A DNA stretch of 64,000 bases from an uncultured bacterium. Lineage in GTDB: Bacteria > Cyanobacteriota > Vampirovibrionia > Gastranaerophilales > Gastranaerophilaceae. Below, in pieces: positions 15,943 through 24,916 of the stretch. Numbering within the stretch: the stretch's first letter is position 1; every line of letters begins with the position of its first letter. The stretch covers positions 1-64,000 of the forward strand of contig CACYKF010000001.1 of assembly GCA_902774905.1 (NCBI GenBank), given 5' to 3'. The position numbers and the translations under genes are program-made. The notes beneath the pieces are model-generated. The model was not told the origin of the DNA, did no database searches, and saw only the letters and a program-made list of their open reading frames with translations.

Positions 15943-15951
15943 TTACATATT

Positions 15952-16096
15952 TGTGAATTGTAAATCGTGAATTGACCTTTACAAATTTATAGATGTTTAA
16001 ATATTTAATAAGCACTGATAACGACCATTCACAATTCACCATTCATTTATAAAACCCTGTGACCGACAATTCACTATTCACAATTCACGACTCACA
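15952..16096. mobile_element. ORF-less derivative of the four-helix-bundle element
   Basis: The left arm has GTGAATTG and CGTGAATTGACCTTTA. The right side has CCTGTGACCGACAATTCAC, matching the inner edge of the 12251-12701 element at 18 of 19 positions, then ATTCACN heptamers. A second block of ATTCAC heptamers lies inside. On the minus strand the central part encodes VLIKYLN, similar to the C-terminal IGLSKYLKN of the S23 protein. It fills the gap between thiL and the GGDEF gene and ends 2 bp from the latter's stop. Confidence 0.6.
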
Positions 16097-16097
16097 T

Positions 16098-18005
16098 CTA
16101 TACTATATCATGCTCAAGCAGTGAAATAAACTCATTAACAAGATTTGTATTCCATTTTTTGCCTGCATCCGATTTAATTATTTCAATAGCATCACGATTA
16201 GACATCTTCGCTCTGTAAGGTCTTGCTTCAATCAGCGCAAAGTACTCATCAATAATCAAAATTATTTGGGAAGTCAAAGGAATTTCCTCCTTTGATTTTT
16301 TGTTCGGATACCCGCTTCCGTCCCAATTTTCGTGGTGTTGTTCAATAATCGGCAAAATATCCTGAACATAAGAAATCGGCTTTAAAATCTTTTGTGCTGC
16401 AATAATCGGGTGATTTTTAATAGTTTCTTTTTCTTCCTCAGTCAAAGGAGTAGCCTTTTGTAAAAGCCCCGGAGAAATCATCAGATTGCCTATATCGTAT
16501 AACAAAACAGCGACTTTAAGATTGTCAACCTCCTGTTTTGGCAGGTCAAATCTTTTTGCAAGCGACACCGCCATAAGAACTTTGTTTTTAACAACTCCGT
16601 TTTCGTGCATTGGGTTGTATAGTTTGGTCAGCATATCTGCAACCATATAGAGAGAATTTTGTCTGTTTTCACCCTCATCCACGCTGTCTTTAAGTTTTTG
16701 ACACAACTCTTTTGAAAGTCTTTGAGCCATAGGTACACGATTTTTAGATAAAATATCAATGAATGTATTAACGGCAATTTCCTGCCAGGAAGTTTCAGAC
16801 ATAGATTTTGCAAGTGTAACCTGATTTCTGCCGTTTCGTTTTGAATTATACATTGCTTGGTCTGTAAGTTCCAAAAGTTCTTCTACATTTGAGGTATGCT
16901 CTAAAAATGTCGCAACCCCCAAACTGCCTGTAATATGTCCGATAGTTTCAATCTCCTGACTTTCTATTGACTTACGGATTCTTTCTGCCGCTACCATTGC
17001 ACCGTCAGATGATATGCCCGGCAAAAGAACATCAAATTCTTCCCCGCCGATTCTTGCAGGAACATCAATTGAACGGGCATTGGATTTTAAAATATCTGCA
17101 ATAGTTTTTATAGCCAAATCGCCATAAGAATGTCCGTAAGTATCGTTGATTTTTTTAAGGAAATCCAAATCAATTCCAATAACAGAGAACGGAATATTTT
17201 GGCGTCTTGCACGCTGAACTTCTTTATTTAAAGATTCTTCGAAATATCTGCGGTTATAAAGTCCTGTCAAGGCATCTGTTACTGCTTCTTCTCTGACCGC
17301 CTGGAATAAGTCCGCTATAGTAATTGCCATTTCAATCTGTTTTGCAAAAAGTCCCAAAAAATCTGTTTCTGCCGGCGCAAGTTCTTCACGGGAAGAAAAA
17401 ACGCAAAACCAGCCAAATTCTTTATCTCTTGGTAATAAAGGTATAGTAATAATAGATTTTACAGGCTGATTTGTTAAAATTTGACCGATAGTATCCTGAT
17501 TAAGTTCAGGCATGATTGCTTTTAAAGACAAATCAAGCGACTTTGACTGCATTATTTTATTTTCTTTGAGGGTATCTGAAAAAATGCTGTTTTCACTGTA
17601 ACTTAAGCGTCTTGTTTGAATAGACGGTGAGCCGATAATGTGATTTAATCTTTCGATTAAACCGTCTTTTGATTGTGCAATAATTCTGCAAAAATCACCG
17701 TCAGAATCTTTGCATTTGCGGATAATAGCACAATGCATATAACCAAGTTCGCCTTGCGTACTGTTTACAATTGCTTCTAATACATTTTCTAACGGAGTTG
17801 AAGAATTCATCATATCCCAAATGTGCTGCAAAGTTAACATTCTGCGGTTTGCATCATGCAATTCTGCCGTTCGTTCTTCAATTTCTTTTTCTAATTGCTG
17901 ATTTCTTTCATATATTTCCAAATAGTCACGCTTTTCGTTGTAAATATTATTTTCAACTTCTTTTACTCTATTGGAAAATTCTTTAAATATATTAAATAAA
18001 CCCAT
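16098..18005 (-). CDS. GAF-GGDEF-HD-GYP hybrid signalling protein
   Basis: A 635-residue cytosolic protein: N-terminal coiled coil (about 10-60), GAF-like sensor (about 65-230), GGDEF domain (about 240-400) and HD-GYP domain (about 430-625). The cyclase looks active (GGEEF near 320) with an intact inhibitory site RSID four residues before it. The phosphodiesterase part keeps HHENWDGSGYP (near 560), but the metal-binding HD is LLYDIG near 500, with Tyr for His, so its catalysis is doubtful. It probably makes cyclic di-GMP or binds it. The ribosome site is CAGGAA. Confidence 0.88.
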   Translation of the reverse strand: MGLFNIFKEFSNRVKEVENNIYNEKRDYLEIYERNQQLEKEIEERTAELHDANRRMLTLQHIWDMMNSSTPLENVLEAIVNSTQGELGYMHCAIIRKCKDSDGDFCRIIAQSKDGLIERLNHIIGSPSIQTRRLSYSENSIFSDTLKENKIMQSKSLDLSLKAIMPELNQDTIGQILTNQPVKSIITIPLLPRDKEFGWFCVFSSREELAPAETDFLGLFAKQIEMAITIADLFQAVREEAVTDALTGLYNRRYFEESLNKEVQRARRQNIPFSVIGIDLDFLKKINDTYGHSYGDLAIKTIADILKSNARSIDVPARIGGEEFDVLLPGISSDGAMVAAERIRKSIESQEIETIGHITGSLGVATFLEHTSNVEELLELTDQAMYNSKRNGRNQVTLAKSMSETSWQEIAVNTFIDILSKNRVPMAQRLSKELCQKLKDSVDEGENRQNSLYMVADMLTKLYNPMHENGVVKNKVLMAVSLAKRFDLPKQEVDNLKVAVLLYDIGNLMISPGLLQKATPLTEEEKETIKNHPIIAAQKILKPISYVQDILPIIEQHHENWDGSGYPNKKSKEEIPLTSQIILIIDEYFALIEARPYRAKMSNRDAIEIIKSDAGKKWNTNLVNEFISLLEHDIV

Positions 18006-18044
18006 CTGTAATTCCTGTGTTTGACTACCTATTATAACATTATT

Positions 18045-19103
18045 TTAACTGAATATCAACCCGTTTATTGCATCAATAACATCATCTGCGCTCGGCGAAA
18101 ATGTACATGCTTCAAAATTTTCTTTATTGAAACATTTTCGTTTGAAACATGGCTGACAATTTAATCCTCTTCCGCCTAAAGAAATATATTTGTCATAACT
18201 GCCCAAAGGCCCTAAAACTTCTTTAGGAGTACAAGTAAAGATTGCAATAACTTTTGGGGTGCGTGTTGCCCATGCAAGATGAGCACTTCCGCTATCAGGT
18301 GAAATTACAAGATTAGCCCTTGAAAATATTTCGGCAAGTTCCAAAAGATTTGTTTTCCCTGCAAGATTTAATCCTTTTCCCTGTGCAATATATTCGATAA
18401 GGGCATTGTCATTTGAACCACCCGTAAATATTAAATTAACTTTATCAGATAAATAATTTACAACTTCACGCCAATTATCTTTGTTCCAGTGTTTATTGCC
18501 CCAGGTTGTAGCAGGTGAGATTACTACGGTTTGTTTTGTTTTATCCAAATCTTTTAAAAGTTCGTTTACTTTTTGAATTTGAGAGTTTGTGCGTTTTGGC
18601 AGTGTCACTTTTATATCTTCAGGCGCAATTTCTATCCCCAAATGATTTGCGTATCTTAAATAATTCATAACTATCGGAGAATCGGGCTTGTAAGAAATAT
18701 TATCTATCCACTCGTTACCGCCCAAAAGTGACAATTCCCTGCCTTCTTTTGATATAATACGCCTTTTTGCTCCGCAAAATGCCATAAAATAAAGGCTTTT
18801 AAACATCATTTGAGAATCTATTGCTATATCGAATTTTTCTTCTCTTAACTGTTTAATTATGTCTAAATATTCAAAGAAACTTGTCAGACACATTCCGCGC
18901 TTTTTCCACTCTTTCATAGGTGCAAGAATAACCTTGTCAACACAAGGATTGTTTTTAACAATATCAATCCCCTTTTCAGATACAAGCCAAGTAACTTCGT
19001 AACCTGCATCTTTAAGTGCATTGGCAAGCGGAACATTGAAAATTACATCACCCAAAGATGATAATTTTATAAGTAAAACTTTTTTCTTTCTGTTTCCCGA
19101 CAT
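18045..19103 (-). CDS. Glycosyltransferase family 9 (heptosyltransferase-like)
   Basis: 352 residues, GT-B fold. The N-terminus KVLLIKLSSLGDVIFNVPLA is classic for the RfaF/WaaC group. The C-terminal half has PATTWGNKHW and SPDSGSAHLAWA, the donor-binding region. Members add heptose to the lipopolysaccharide inner core at the cytosolic membrane face, so this supports an LPS-like outer membrane, but the sugar is not certain. A C-terminal cysteine cluster (LNCQPCFKRKC) is typical of the family. GGAG ribosome site. Confidence 0.87.
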   Translation of the reverse strand: MSGNRKKKVLLIKLSSLGDVIFNVPLANALKDAGYEVTWLVSEKGIDIVKNNPCVDKVILAPMKEWKKRGMCLTSFFEYLDIIKQLREEKFDIAIDSQMMFKSLYFMAFCGAKRRIISKEGRELSLLGGNEWIDNISYKPDSPIVMNYLRYANHLGIEIAPEDIKVTLPKRTNSQIQKVNELLKDLDKTKQTVVISPATTWGNKHWNKDNWREVVNYLSDKVNLIFTGGSNDNALIEYIAQGKGLNLAGKTNLLELAEIFSRANLVISPDSGSAHLAWATRTPKVIAIFTCTPKEVLGPLGSYDKYISLGGRGLNCQPCFKRKCFNKENFEACTFSPSADDVIDAINGLIFS

Positions 19104-19197
19104 AATTAAACTCCGCTATAAATTGTGATATAACACATGCAATTGCATTATACACCAAACAATTACTTATATAAATAATAGGTATTTATATATTAAG

Positions 19198-19260
19198 TTA
19201 GCCAAAATAGATTATCCTCTCCTGCTTGCAGGAGAGGGGAATATTTTATTTCTTGGCTAA
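19198..19260. repeat. Nested palindrome: TTAGCCAA arms around a CCTCTCC hairpin
   Basis: Outer arms TTAGCCAA and TTGGCTAA enclose the hairpin CCTCTCCTGC-TT-GCAGGAGAGG. The inner part resembles the palindromes at 15568 and 45739. Confidence 0.6.
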
Positions 19261-19272
19261 TTAAGTAAATAT

Positions 19273-19359
19273 TATCTGTATGTTCATTTCTTTTTCATCG
19301 CAATCAAAAAGAAAAGTGAACAATGCTTCTTTCTTATAATTCACATAATGTGAATTATC
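19273..19359. repeat. Dispersed palindromic repeat, TGTTCATTTCTTTTT type, copy 2
   Basis: It shares ATCTGTATGTTCATTTCTTT and TTATAATTCACAT with the copy at 11850-11921, with a matching inverted arm (AAAAAGAAAAGTGAACA). Confidence 0.6.
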
Positions 19360-19399
19360 TTTACCTATTGTAAAGAATTTGGGCAAAATACTTGTGTTT

Positions 19400-19409
19400 A
19401 TGCTATAAT
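19400..19409 (+). promoter_or_regulatory. Extended -10 promoter of gyrA
   Basis: TG-C-TATAAT lies about 32 nt before the gyrA start. A GGAGG ribosome site follows at about 19428-19432. Confidence 0.55.
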
Positions 19410-19440
19410 TTTGACATAAGAAGACTTGGAGGATATGTAA

Positions 19441-22008
19441 TTGACTACTCAGCAAAACATGTTTGGGGATGGAAAAATTGTTCCCGTTAATATTACAAAA
19501 GAAATGAAGACATCCTATATTGATTATGCAATGAGTGTAATCGTAGGTCGTGCATTGCCGGATGTTCGTGACGGTTTAAAACCGGTTCACAGACGTATTT
19601 TATACTCGATGAACGAACTTGGGATGTACCCTGATAAACCGTTTAGAAAATGTGCTCGTATCGTCGGTGAAGTTCTTGGTAAATATCACCCGCACGGTGA
19701 CAGTTCTGTTTATGAAGCATTAGTTCGTATGGCTCAGGACTTTTCAACAAGATATTTAATGGTTGACGGTCATGGAAACTTTGGTTCTGTCGATGGTGAC
19801 GGCGCTGCTGCAATGCGTTATACAGAAGCAAGAATGCACAAAATTACCCAATCAATGCTTGCTGATATTGATTGTGAAACAGTTGAATTTCAACCAAACT
19901 TTGACGGCTCTTTACAAGAACCTACCGTCTTGCCTGTAAGACTTCCAATGCTTTTACTAAACGGAGTTTCCGGTATTGCGGTCGGTATGGCTACAAATAT
20001 CCCTCCGCACAACCTTTGCGAAGTTGTGGATGGTACTATTGCATTGATTGATAACCCAAATATTACTATTCCTGAACTTATGGAATATATTAAAGGCCCT
20101 GATTTTCCGACTGCTGCGACTATTGTCGGTAAAAACGATATTAAACAGGCTTATGAAACAGGCAGAGGTTCTATTACAATGTCTGCAGTTTCAGGATTTG
20201 AAGAAATAGCAGGCGGAGCAGGCAGACAGGGCAGAACTGCAATTGTTATCACAGAAATTCCTTATCAGGTTAATAAAGCAATGCTTATTGAAAAAATAGC
20301 AGATCTTGTAAAAGACGAGAAAATTAAAGGGATTTCAGATATTCGTGACGAATCCGACCGTGATGGTATGAGAATTGTTATCGAACTTAAACGAGATGCA
20401 AAACCTGATGTAGTTCGCAATAATCTGTATAAATTTACTCAACTTGAAACAACATTTGGGGTTAATATGGTTGCTTTATGCGGTCAACAACCTCGATTGA
20501 TGAATTTGTACGAAGTATTGAATGAATTTGTTGAACACCGAATTGAAATTGTTACACGCAGAACAATTTTCTTCCTCAAAAAAGCAAAAATAAGAGCGCA
20601 TATTTTGGCAGGTTTGATTATTGCTCTGGGTTCAATTGATGAAGTTATTGAACTTATCAAAAAATCAAAAACAACCGATATTGCAAGAGATGGTTTGATG
20701 AGCCGTTTCGGACTTGATGCCGATCAGGCAAATGCTATCCTTGAAATGCAATTACGCCGTTTGACAGGTTTGGAACAAGACAAAGTAAAAGCAGAATATG
20801 ATGAGTTGCTCAAGAAAATTGAAGAATACGAATCAATTTTGGCAAGTCGTCAAAAAATTCTTAATATTATTAAAACAGAACTTCTTGAAGATAAAGAAAA
20901 ATATGGTGACGAAAGAAAAACTCAAATTGTTCCGGAACGCGGTGAAGTAACAATCGAAGATTTGACTCCGAATACTCCTATGGCAGTATTTATCACTCAC
21001 CAAGGGTATCTGAAGCGTATTCCGTTAGATACTTTCGAACGCCAAAACAGAGCAACAAGAGGTAAATCAGGTATCAAAACTAAAGAAGATGATGATATTC
21101 AGCATTTCTTTACCGCTATGATGCATGATAAAGTCTTGTTCTTCTCATCAAAAGGTACGATTTACAGCCTGAATGTTTATGACTTCCCTGAAGGCGGTCG
21201 TCAGTCTAAAGGTTTACCAATAATCAATGTTCTTCCGATTGAACAGGATGAAAAGATTACGGCAGTTGTTCCCGTAAGTGAATTTTCTCACGACTTGAAC
21301 CTTATTATGCTTACTAAAAAAGGTAATATAAAGAGAATTGAACTTGATAATTTCTCAAATATCAGGAGAAACGGTATTATTGCAATTGGTTTAGATGAGG
21401 GCGATAGTCTTAATTGGGTAAAACTTGCAAAATCTTATGATGAAATAATTATAGGAACATCTTGCGGTATGGCAATCAGGTTCCCGATTAAAGATTTAAG
21501 ACCGTTAGGCAGAAGTGCTAAAGGTGTTATTTCCATGAAATTAAGAACAGGCGATGAAATTGTCGGATGCGATATTGTTCCGCAGGATTATGATGCTGAT
21601 TTGCTTGTTGTAACATCTGACGGTTTTGGCAAACGCACAAAATTATCAGAATTCAGAACTCAAAACAGAGGCGGTATAGGTCTTATTGCAACCAAATTCA
21701 AAACATCATCTTCAAGACTTGTTGCATTAACTATCGTAGAAGACAGTGACGATATTATGCTTGTTACTGCAAATGGTGTTGTTACAAGAATAAATGCAGG
21801 TTCTATTTCGCAACAAGGTCGCCCTGCAACAGGTGTCAGAGCGCAAAACTTAAATGACGGGGACAGTGTTGTTTCGGTTAATAAAATTCTGAACCCTGAT
21901 GAAAGTGATGCTGTTAAGTCTGTATCCGCAGAATCTTCTGCTCCGGTTCAGGATGAGGTTCAGCAAACGAGCCTTTTGACAGATGAATCTTCTCAAACAG
22001 AAGAATAA
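19441..22008 (+). CDS. gyrA: DNA gyrase subunit A
   Basis: 855 residues; the breakage-reunion subunit that introduces negative supercoils with GyrB. The catalytic tyrosine is in [10 protein letters not shown] near residue 123. The quinolone-determining region is [16 protein letters not shown]. Six beta-pinwheel blades follow. The GyrA-box position reads [10 protein letters not shown] (about 535-545), a cyanobacteria-like version of the usual QRRGGRG. TTG start behind GGAGG, 8 nt spacing. No gyrB nearby. The acidic C-terminal tail is typical. Confidence 0.95.
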   Translation: MTTQQNMFGDGKIVPVNITKEMKTSYIDYAMSVIVGRALPDVRDGLKPVHRRILYSMNELGMYPDKPFRKCARIVGEVLGKYHPHGDSSVYEALVRMAQDFSTRYLMVDGHGNFGSVDGDGAAAMRYTEARMHKITQSMLADIDCETVEFQPNFDGSLQEPTVLPVRLPMLLLNGVSGIAVGMATNIPPHNLCEVVDGTIALIDNPNITIPELMEYIKGPDFPTAATIVGKNDIKQAYETGRGSITMSAVSGFEEIAGGAGRQGRTAIVITEIPYQVNKAMLIEKIADLVKDEKIKGISDIRDESDRDGMRIVIELKRDAKPDVVRNNLYKFTQLETTFGVNMVALCGQQPRLMNLYEVLNEFVEHRIEIVTRRTIFFLKKAKIRAHILAGLIIALGSIDEVIELIKKSKTTDIARDGLMSRFGLDADQANAILEMQLRRLTGLEQDKVKAEYDELLKKIEEYESILASRQKILNIIKTELLEDKEKYGDERKTQIVPERGEVTIEDLTPNTPMAVFITHQGYLKRIPLDTFERQNRATRGKSGIKTKEDDDIQHFFTAMMHDKVLFFSSKGTIYSLNVYDFPEGGRQSKGLPIINVLPIEQDEKITAVVPVSEFSHDLNLIMLTKKGNIKRIELDNFSNIRRNGIIAIGLDEGDSLNWVKLAKSYDEIIIGTSCGMAIRFPIKDLRPLGRSAKGVISMKLRTGDEIVGCDIVPQDYDADLLVVTSDGFGKRTKLSEFRTQNRGGIGLIATKFKTSSSRLVALTIVEDSDDIMLVTANGVVTRINAGSISQQGRPATGVRAQNLNDGDSVVSVNKILNPDESDAVKSVSAESSAPVQDEVQQTSLLTDESSQTEE

Positions 22009-22026
22009 TTTAGCATATAATAAATA

Positions 22027-22060
22027 AAACGGCTTCAATTTTTATTGAAGCCGTTTTATT
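22027..22060. terminator. Bidirectional terminator after gyrA
   Basis: AAAACGGCTTCAA and TTGAAGCCGTTTT form a 13-bp perfect stem ending in T-rich DNA. It also serves the converging gene at 22079. Confidence 0.93.
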
Positions 22061-22078
22061 GTGTTTATTTATGTTGTC

Positions 22079-24016
22079 TTATGCAACTTTTTTCTTTGCT
22101 CTTTTTAATTTGCCGTACTGTTCAAATAATTTTTCATATTCATTTTGATAAACAATTTTTGCATCTTTTGAATTAAAATCTTTGCCTTTTGCGGATTTCA
22201 AGTTTGAAACTTTTGCTTCAATTAAATCTAATTTTGCGAGAATTTCTTTCATATTATATATTCTGTGTCCTTCGCTATCGGTTTGTTTTAGCATATAATT
22301 GACCAATTTTCTGTTTTTACCGTTTATTCTTGAATACAACTTAATTGCATCTTTATTTTCGACATTAGGTCTTTGTCCTGCCATTTTTTGCATTTTTCTC
22401 GTATCTTTTATTGATTCAAAGATTTCCGGTAAGAGTTTTAATCTCATAACCATTGCCCCAACATTATAATCATGCTGTTGATTTTCAAATGTTTTTTGTC
22501 CGAGTTTTTGTTTGATTATTTCATTAACATCATTTTGAACCCGAAGTTTTCTTGCCTGTGGAGATTCCTTGAATGTACGCTTGAGTTTAATAGCAGGAGT
22601 TTTTGTTTCAATTGCTGTGGTAGGATAAACAGGTGCAACGACAGGAGTGTACGATGGTTTAACCAGCTGAATTTCTGTTGTGGCTTGCGGTGCAGCACTC
22701 TCTATTCTGTTGTATCTCATTTGATTAATTTTATTTTCAACAAATCTTGCCATTTGACTTATTTTAGATTCTTTTTTAGAAAATCCGGCCTTTATTGAAT
22801 CCTCAAGAATCTGCGCATAACTTTCAGTAATAAAGAACGGATTTTCAACTTCATTTTTTAGAGCATTTATTCGCTCTTCCTCATCGGTATATCTAACTAT
22901 CCTTGCAATGTTTTTGTGAAAAATTTCCGCTTTTTTGGACGGTACTACATCCAAAATTCCTGCCAGATCTCTGATTGATTTCGCTTTTATATCATCTCCC
23001 AAAACTTTATATACAAAATTTGCACTGCTTTTGTCACTATCCATTTTGTCAAAAAGTTTTTTCATCGCTTTAATTTCGTTGTGAGATGCTTCTGCATCTT
23101 TGCCGGTCGTTGAATATTTGAATTTGCTCAAAATATCAAGTCTGGTTTGTATATTTTCGGCATTTGAGGTTTTATACATTTTTAAAATATCCGAAAAATC
23201 AGCAGGTGTTAAGTCTTTTTTATGAGCAAGAAAATCTCCAAATACATGCTTGATAAATTTTTCACCCTCTTTTGAATAATTTTGTTCAAGATATTTTGCT
23301 TCGCTGCCTATAGTTGTTTTTATTGCTCCAATTTTCATAAGCGATTCAACTGCTTGTTTTGCATCAAAAATTTCCGAATGAAAAGTTCCTGTTTCAACCA
23401 TTTTGTCAAGTTCTTTTACTGCATTTTCATTATTAGAAGCGTATTTTAAATATGAAACATATTTTTCTGAATTTTTAATATATTCCTGTTTATTTTTAGA
23501 AGATAGCAAATCGGTAATAATTTTAATCGCTTCTTTATCTCCGCCAAGAACATCATGTTGCATTGTTTGAACAAATTCAAGACTTTTTTTATCGGTCGCA
23601 ACAGTGAAAAGTTTTGGCAAAAGTTCAAGCGGAGCATCGGTATTTTTTACAATACCAAAATGTGCAATTTCAGGGTTTTCTACTGTTTTAAATGTTTCAA
23701 TCAAACCATTGGGGTCTTCTTTTAAGTTCCCTGCTCTTGTAAAATTTCTTGCATTATAGTTTGTAACAAGAGATTTTAAAAATTGCATTCTTGTTTCGTT
23801 TGCATCTTTTGTTAATTCTAAAAGTTCAGAAGTTCTCACTCCGATAATATTGCCATATCTTTCGCAGGCATCATGAATAATTCCCTGCACTTTTTCGCTT
23901 CGCATGTTTTTGGGTATAAAACTTTTTATTCCGATACCCTCGAACGATACATTATTATTTTGGTTATATTTTTGTCTGACATTGTAATTATAACTATTTA
24001 TAGAATTTACCTGCAT
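22079..24016 (-). CDS. Large helical protein of unknown function with NVSFEG motif
   Basis: 645 residues, rich in Lys, Glu and Asn, with no signal peptide or membrane span. A short Asn-rich disordered start (QVNSINSYNYN) leads to NNVSFEGIG at about 22-30, the motif shared with four other unknown proteins here. The body is predicted helical, possibly as repeated helical hairpins (about 60-420), with a Pro/Thr-rich linker near 450-480 and a second helical part with a basic end. No family recognised. GGAGG ribosome site. Confidence 0.78.
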   Translation of the reverse strand: MQVNSINSYNYNVRQKYNQNNNVSFEGIGIKSFIPKNMRSEKVQGIIHDACERYGNIIGVRTSELLELTKDANETRMQFLKSLVTNYNARNFTRAGNLKEDPNGLIETFKTVENPEIAHFGIVKNTDAPLELLPKLFTVATDKKSLEFVQTMQHDVLGGDKEAIKIITDLLSSKNKQEYIKNSEKYVSYLKYASNNENAVKELDKMVETGTFHSEIFDAKQAVESLMKIGAIKTTIGSEAKYLEQNYSKEGEKFIKHVFGDFLAHKKDLTPADFSDILKMYKTSNAENIQTRLDILSKFKYSTTGKDAEASHNEIKAMKKLFDKMDSDKSSANFVYKVLGDDIKAKSIRDLAGILDVVPSKKAEIFHKNIARIVRYTDEEERINALKNEVENPFFITESYAQILEDSIKAGFSKKESKISQMARFVENKINQMRYNRIESAAPQATTEIQLVKPSYTPVVAPVYPTTAIETKTPAIKLKRTFKESPQARKLRVQNDVNEIIKQKLGQKTFENQQHDYNVGAMVMRLKLLPEIFESIKDTRKMQKMAGQRPNVENKDAIKLYSRINGKNRKLVNYMLKQTDSEGHRIYNMKEILAKLDLIEAKVSNLKSAKGKDFNSKDAKIVYQNEYEKLFEQYGKLKRAKKKVA

Positions 24017-24153
24017 TTATATTTCCTCCGCCGGTGTAAATGTATTAAAAACAAACAAAAAAAAATTTGCTACATGTTATTTTATAATAAACAAATGTAA
24101 ATATAAAAATATATCTTAAAATATATACAAAAATTAATCATACAAATATTGGG

Positions 24154-24181
24154 TTTACTTTTAAATAAAAAACATTAAAAT
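24154..24181 (+). promoter_or_regulatory. Promoter of the 24188 gene, leaderless type
   Basis: TTTACT, a 16-bp spacer and TAAAAT (24176-24181). The ATG is 7 nt after the last base of the -10, and there is no ribosome site. Confidence 0.55.
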
Positions 24182-24187
24182 ATCTGT

Positions 24188-24796
24188 ATGAAAAAGTTAT
24201 TATCTATAATTGTCACTTTATTAATATTAAATACAATGTGCATAGGCGGGGGTATGCTTGTCAGCCAAAAGTTTTTTCCTCCCGCCTATGCCGAAGGTGA
24301 AGATTTGTGGGGAAATTTCAATACTGATTTGTCAAGTCCGAAAGAACAAAGATTTGTCAGTGATGAGGAATTTGAGCAGGCTATTAAAAAGAAAAATAAA
24401 AAACTTGATAAGTGGAAAAAAATATTGCTTAATAACGGTTCGCCAAGAGGGGAGCAGTTTTCTGAGTCAAATGAAACGGAAGCGATAAATAATAATCAGG
24501 GAGCAGATGCATCTTTGCCTGTTTTGGCTTTACCTGTAGAAATTAAAATGGGCGAGGGCTCTATTCCCGTCGGACATTATCAGGTTGAAGGCAAAAACGA
24601 GGATGGCAGAATTGTACTGAATCTTTATCAGTCACACAATTTGGTTGCAACAATCCCTGCAACCGAAACAAACGAAGATTATGAACAGGAAGAAATCCTT
24701 TTTGCAAGTTGGGTAAGCCAAGACGATAATCACATAAAAATCATTTATGGTTCATTAGACTTTAATGCTTATGCGCTTGTGGACATTTTGCAGTAA
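24188..24796 (+). CDS. Exported protein of unknown function
   Basis: 202 residues. A signal peptide is clear (MKKLLSI, hydrophobic core, then PAYA before EGED, probable cleavage after residue 36). The mature part has a charged helical stretch (about 40-90) and a C-terminal beta-rich domain (about 110-200: PVGHYQVEG, RIVLNLYQSHNLVATIP). No family recognised; location probably periplasm or outer envelope. Probably transcribed without a leader from the promoter at 24154. It ends before the shared terminator with ctpA. Confidence 0.72.
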   Translation: MKKLLSIIVTLLILNTMCIGGGMLVSQKFFPPAYAEGEDLWGNFNTDLSSPKEQRFVSDEEFEQAIKKKNKKLDKWKKILLNNGSPRGEQFSESNETEAINNNQGADASLPVLALPVEIKMGEGSIPVGHYQVEGKNEDGRIVLNLYQSHNLVATIPATETNEDYEQEEILFASWVSQDDNHIKIIYGSLDFNAYALVDILQ

Positions 24797-24860
24797 ATCA
24801 TTTGTTATATGAAAGTACATTATATCATTGCAAACTTGGTGTTAAAAATTTTTAAATAAA

Positions 24861-24885
24861 AAGGGTGCGAAATTTCGTACCCTTT
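24861..24885. terminator. Bidirectional terminator
   Basis: AAGGGTGCGAAATTTCGTACCCTT pairs throughout with a single G-T. It lies between two converging genes. Confidence 0.85.
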
Positions 24886-24916
24886 AATTCTTTATTTTAT
24901 TATTGATTGTATATAC

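Larger units (their letters stand above)
19104..19440. other. 337-bp intergenic region between divergent GT9 gene and gyrA
   Basis: It holds a nested palindrome (19198-19260), a dispersed repeat copy (19273-19359) and the gyrA promoter (19400-19409). No gene-like frame is supported. The GT9 promoter must lie at its left end. Confidence 0.7.
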
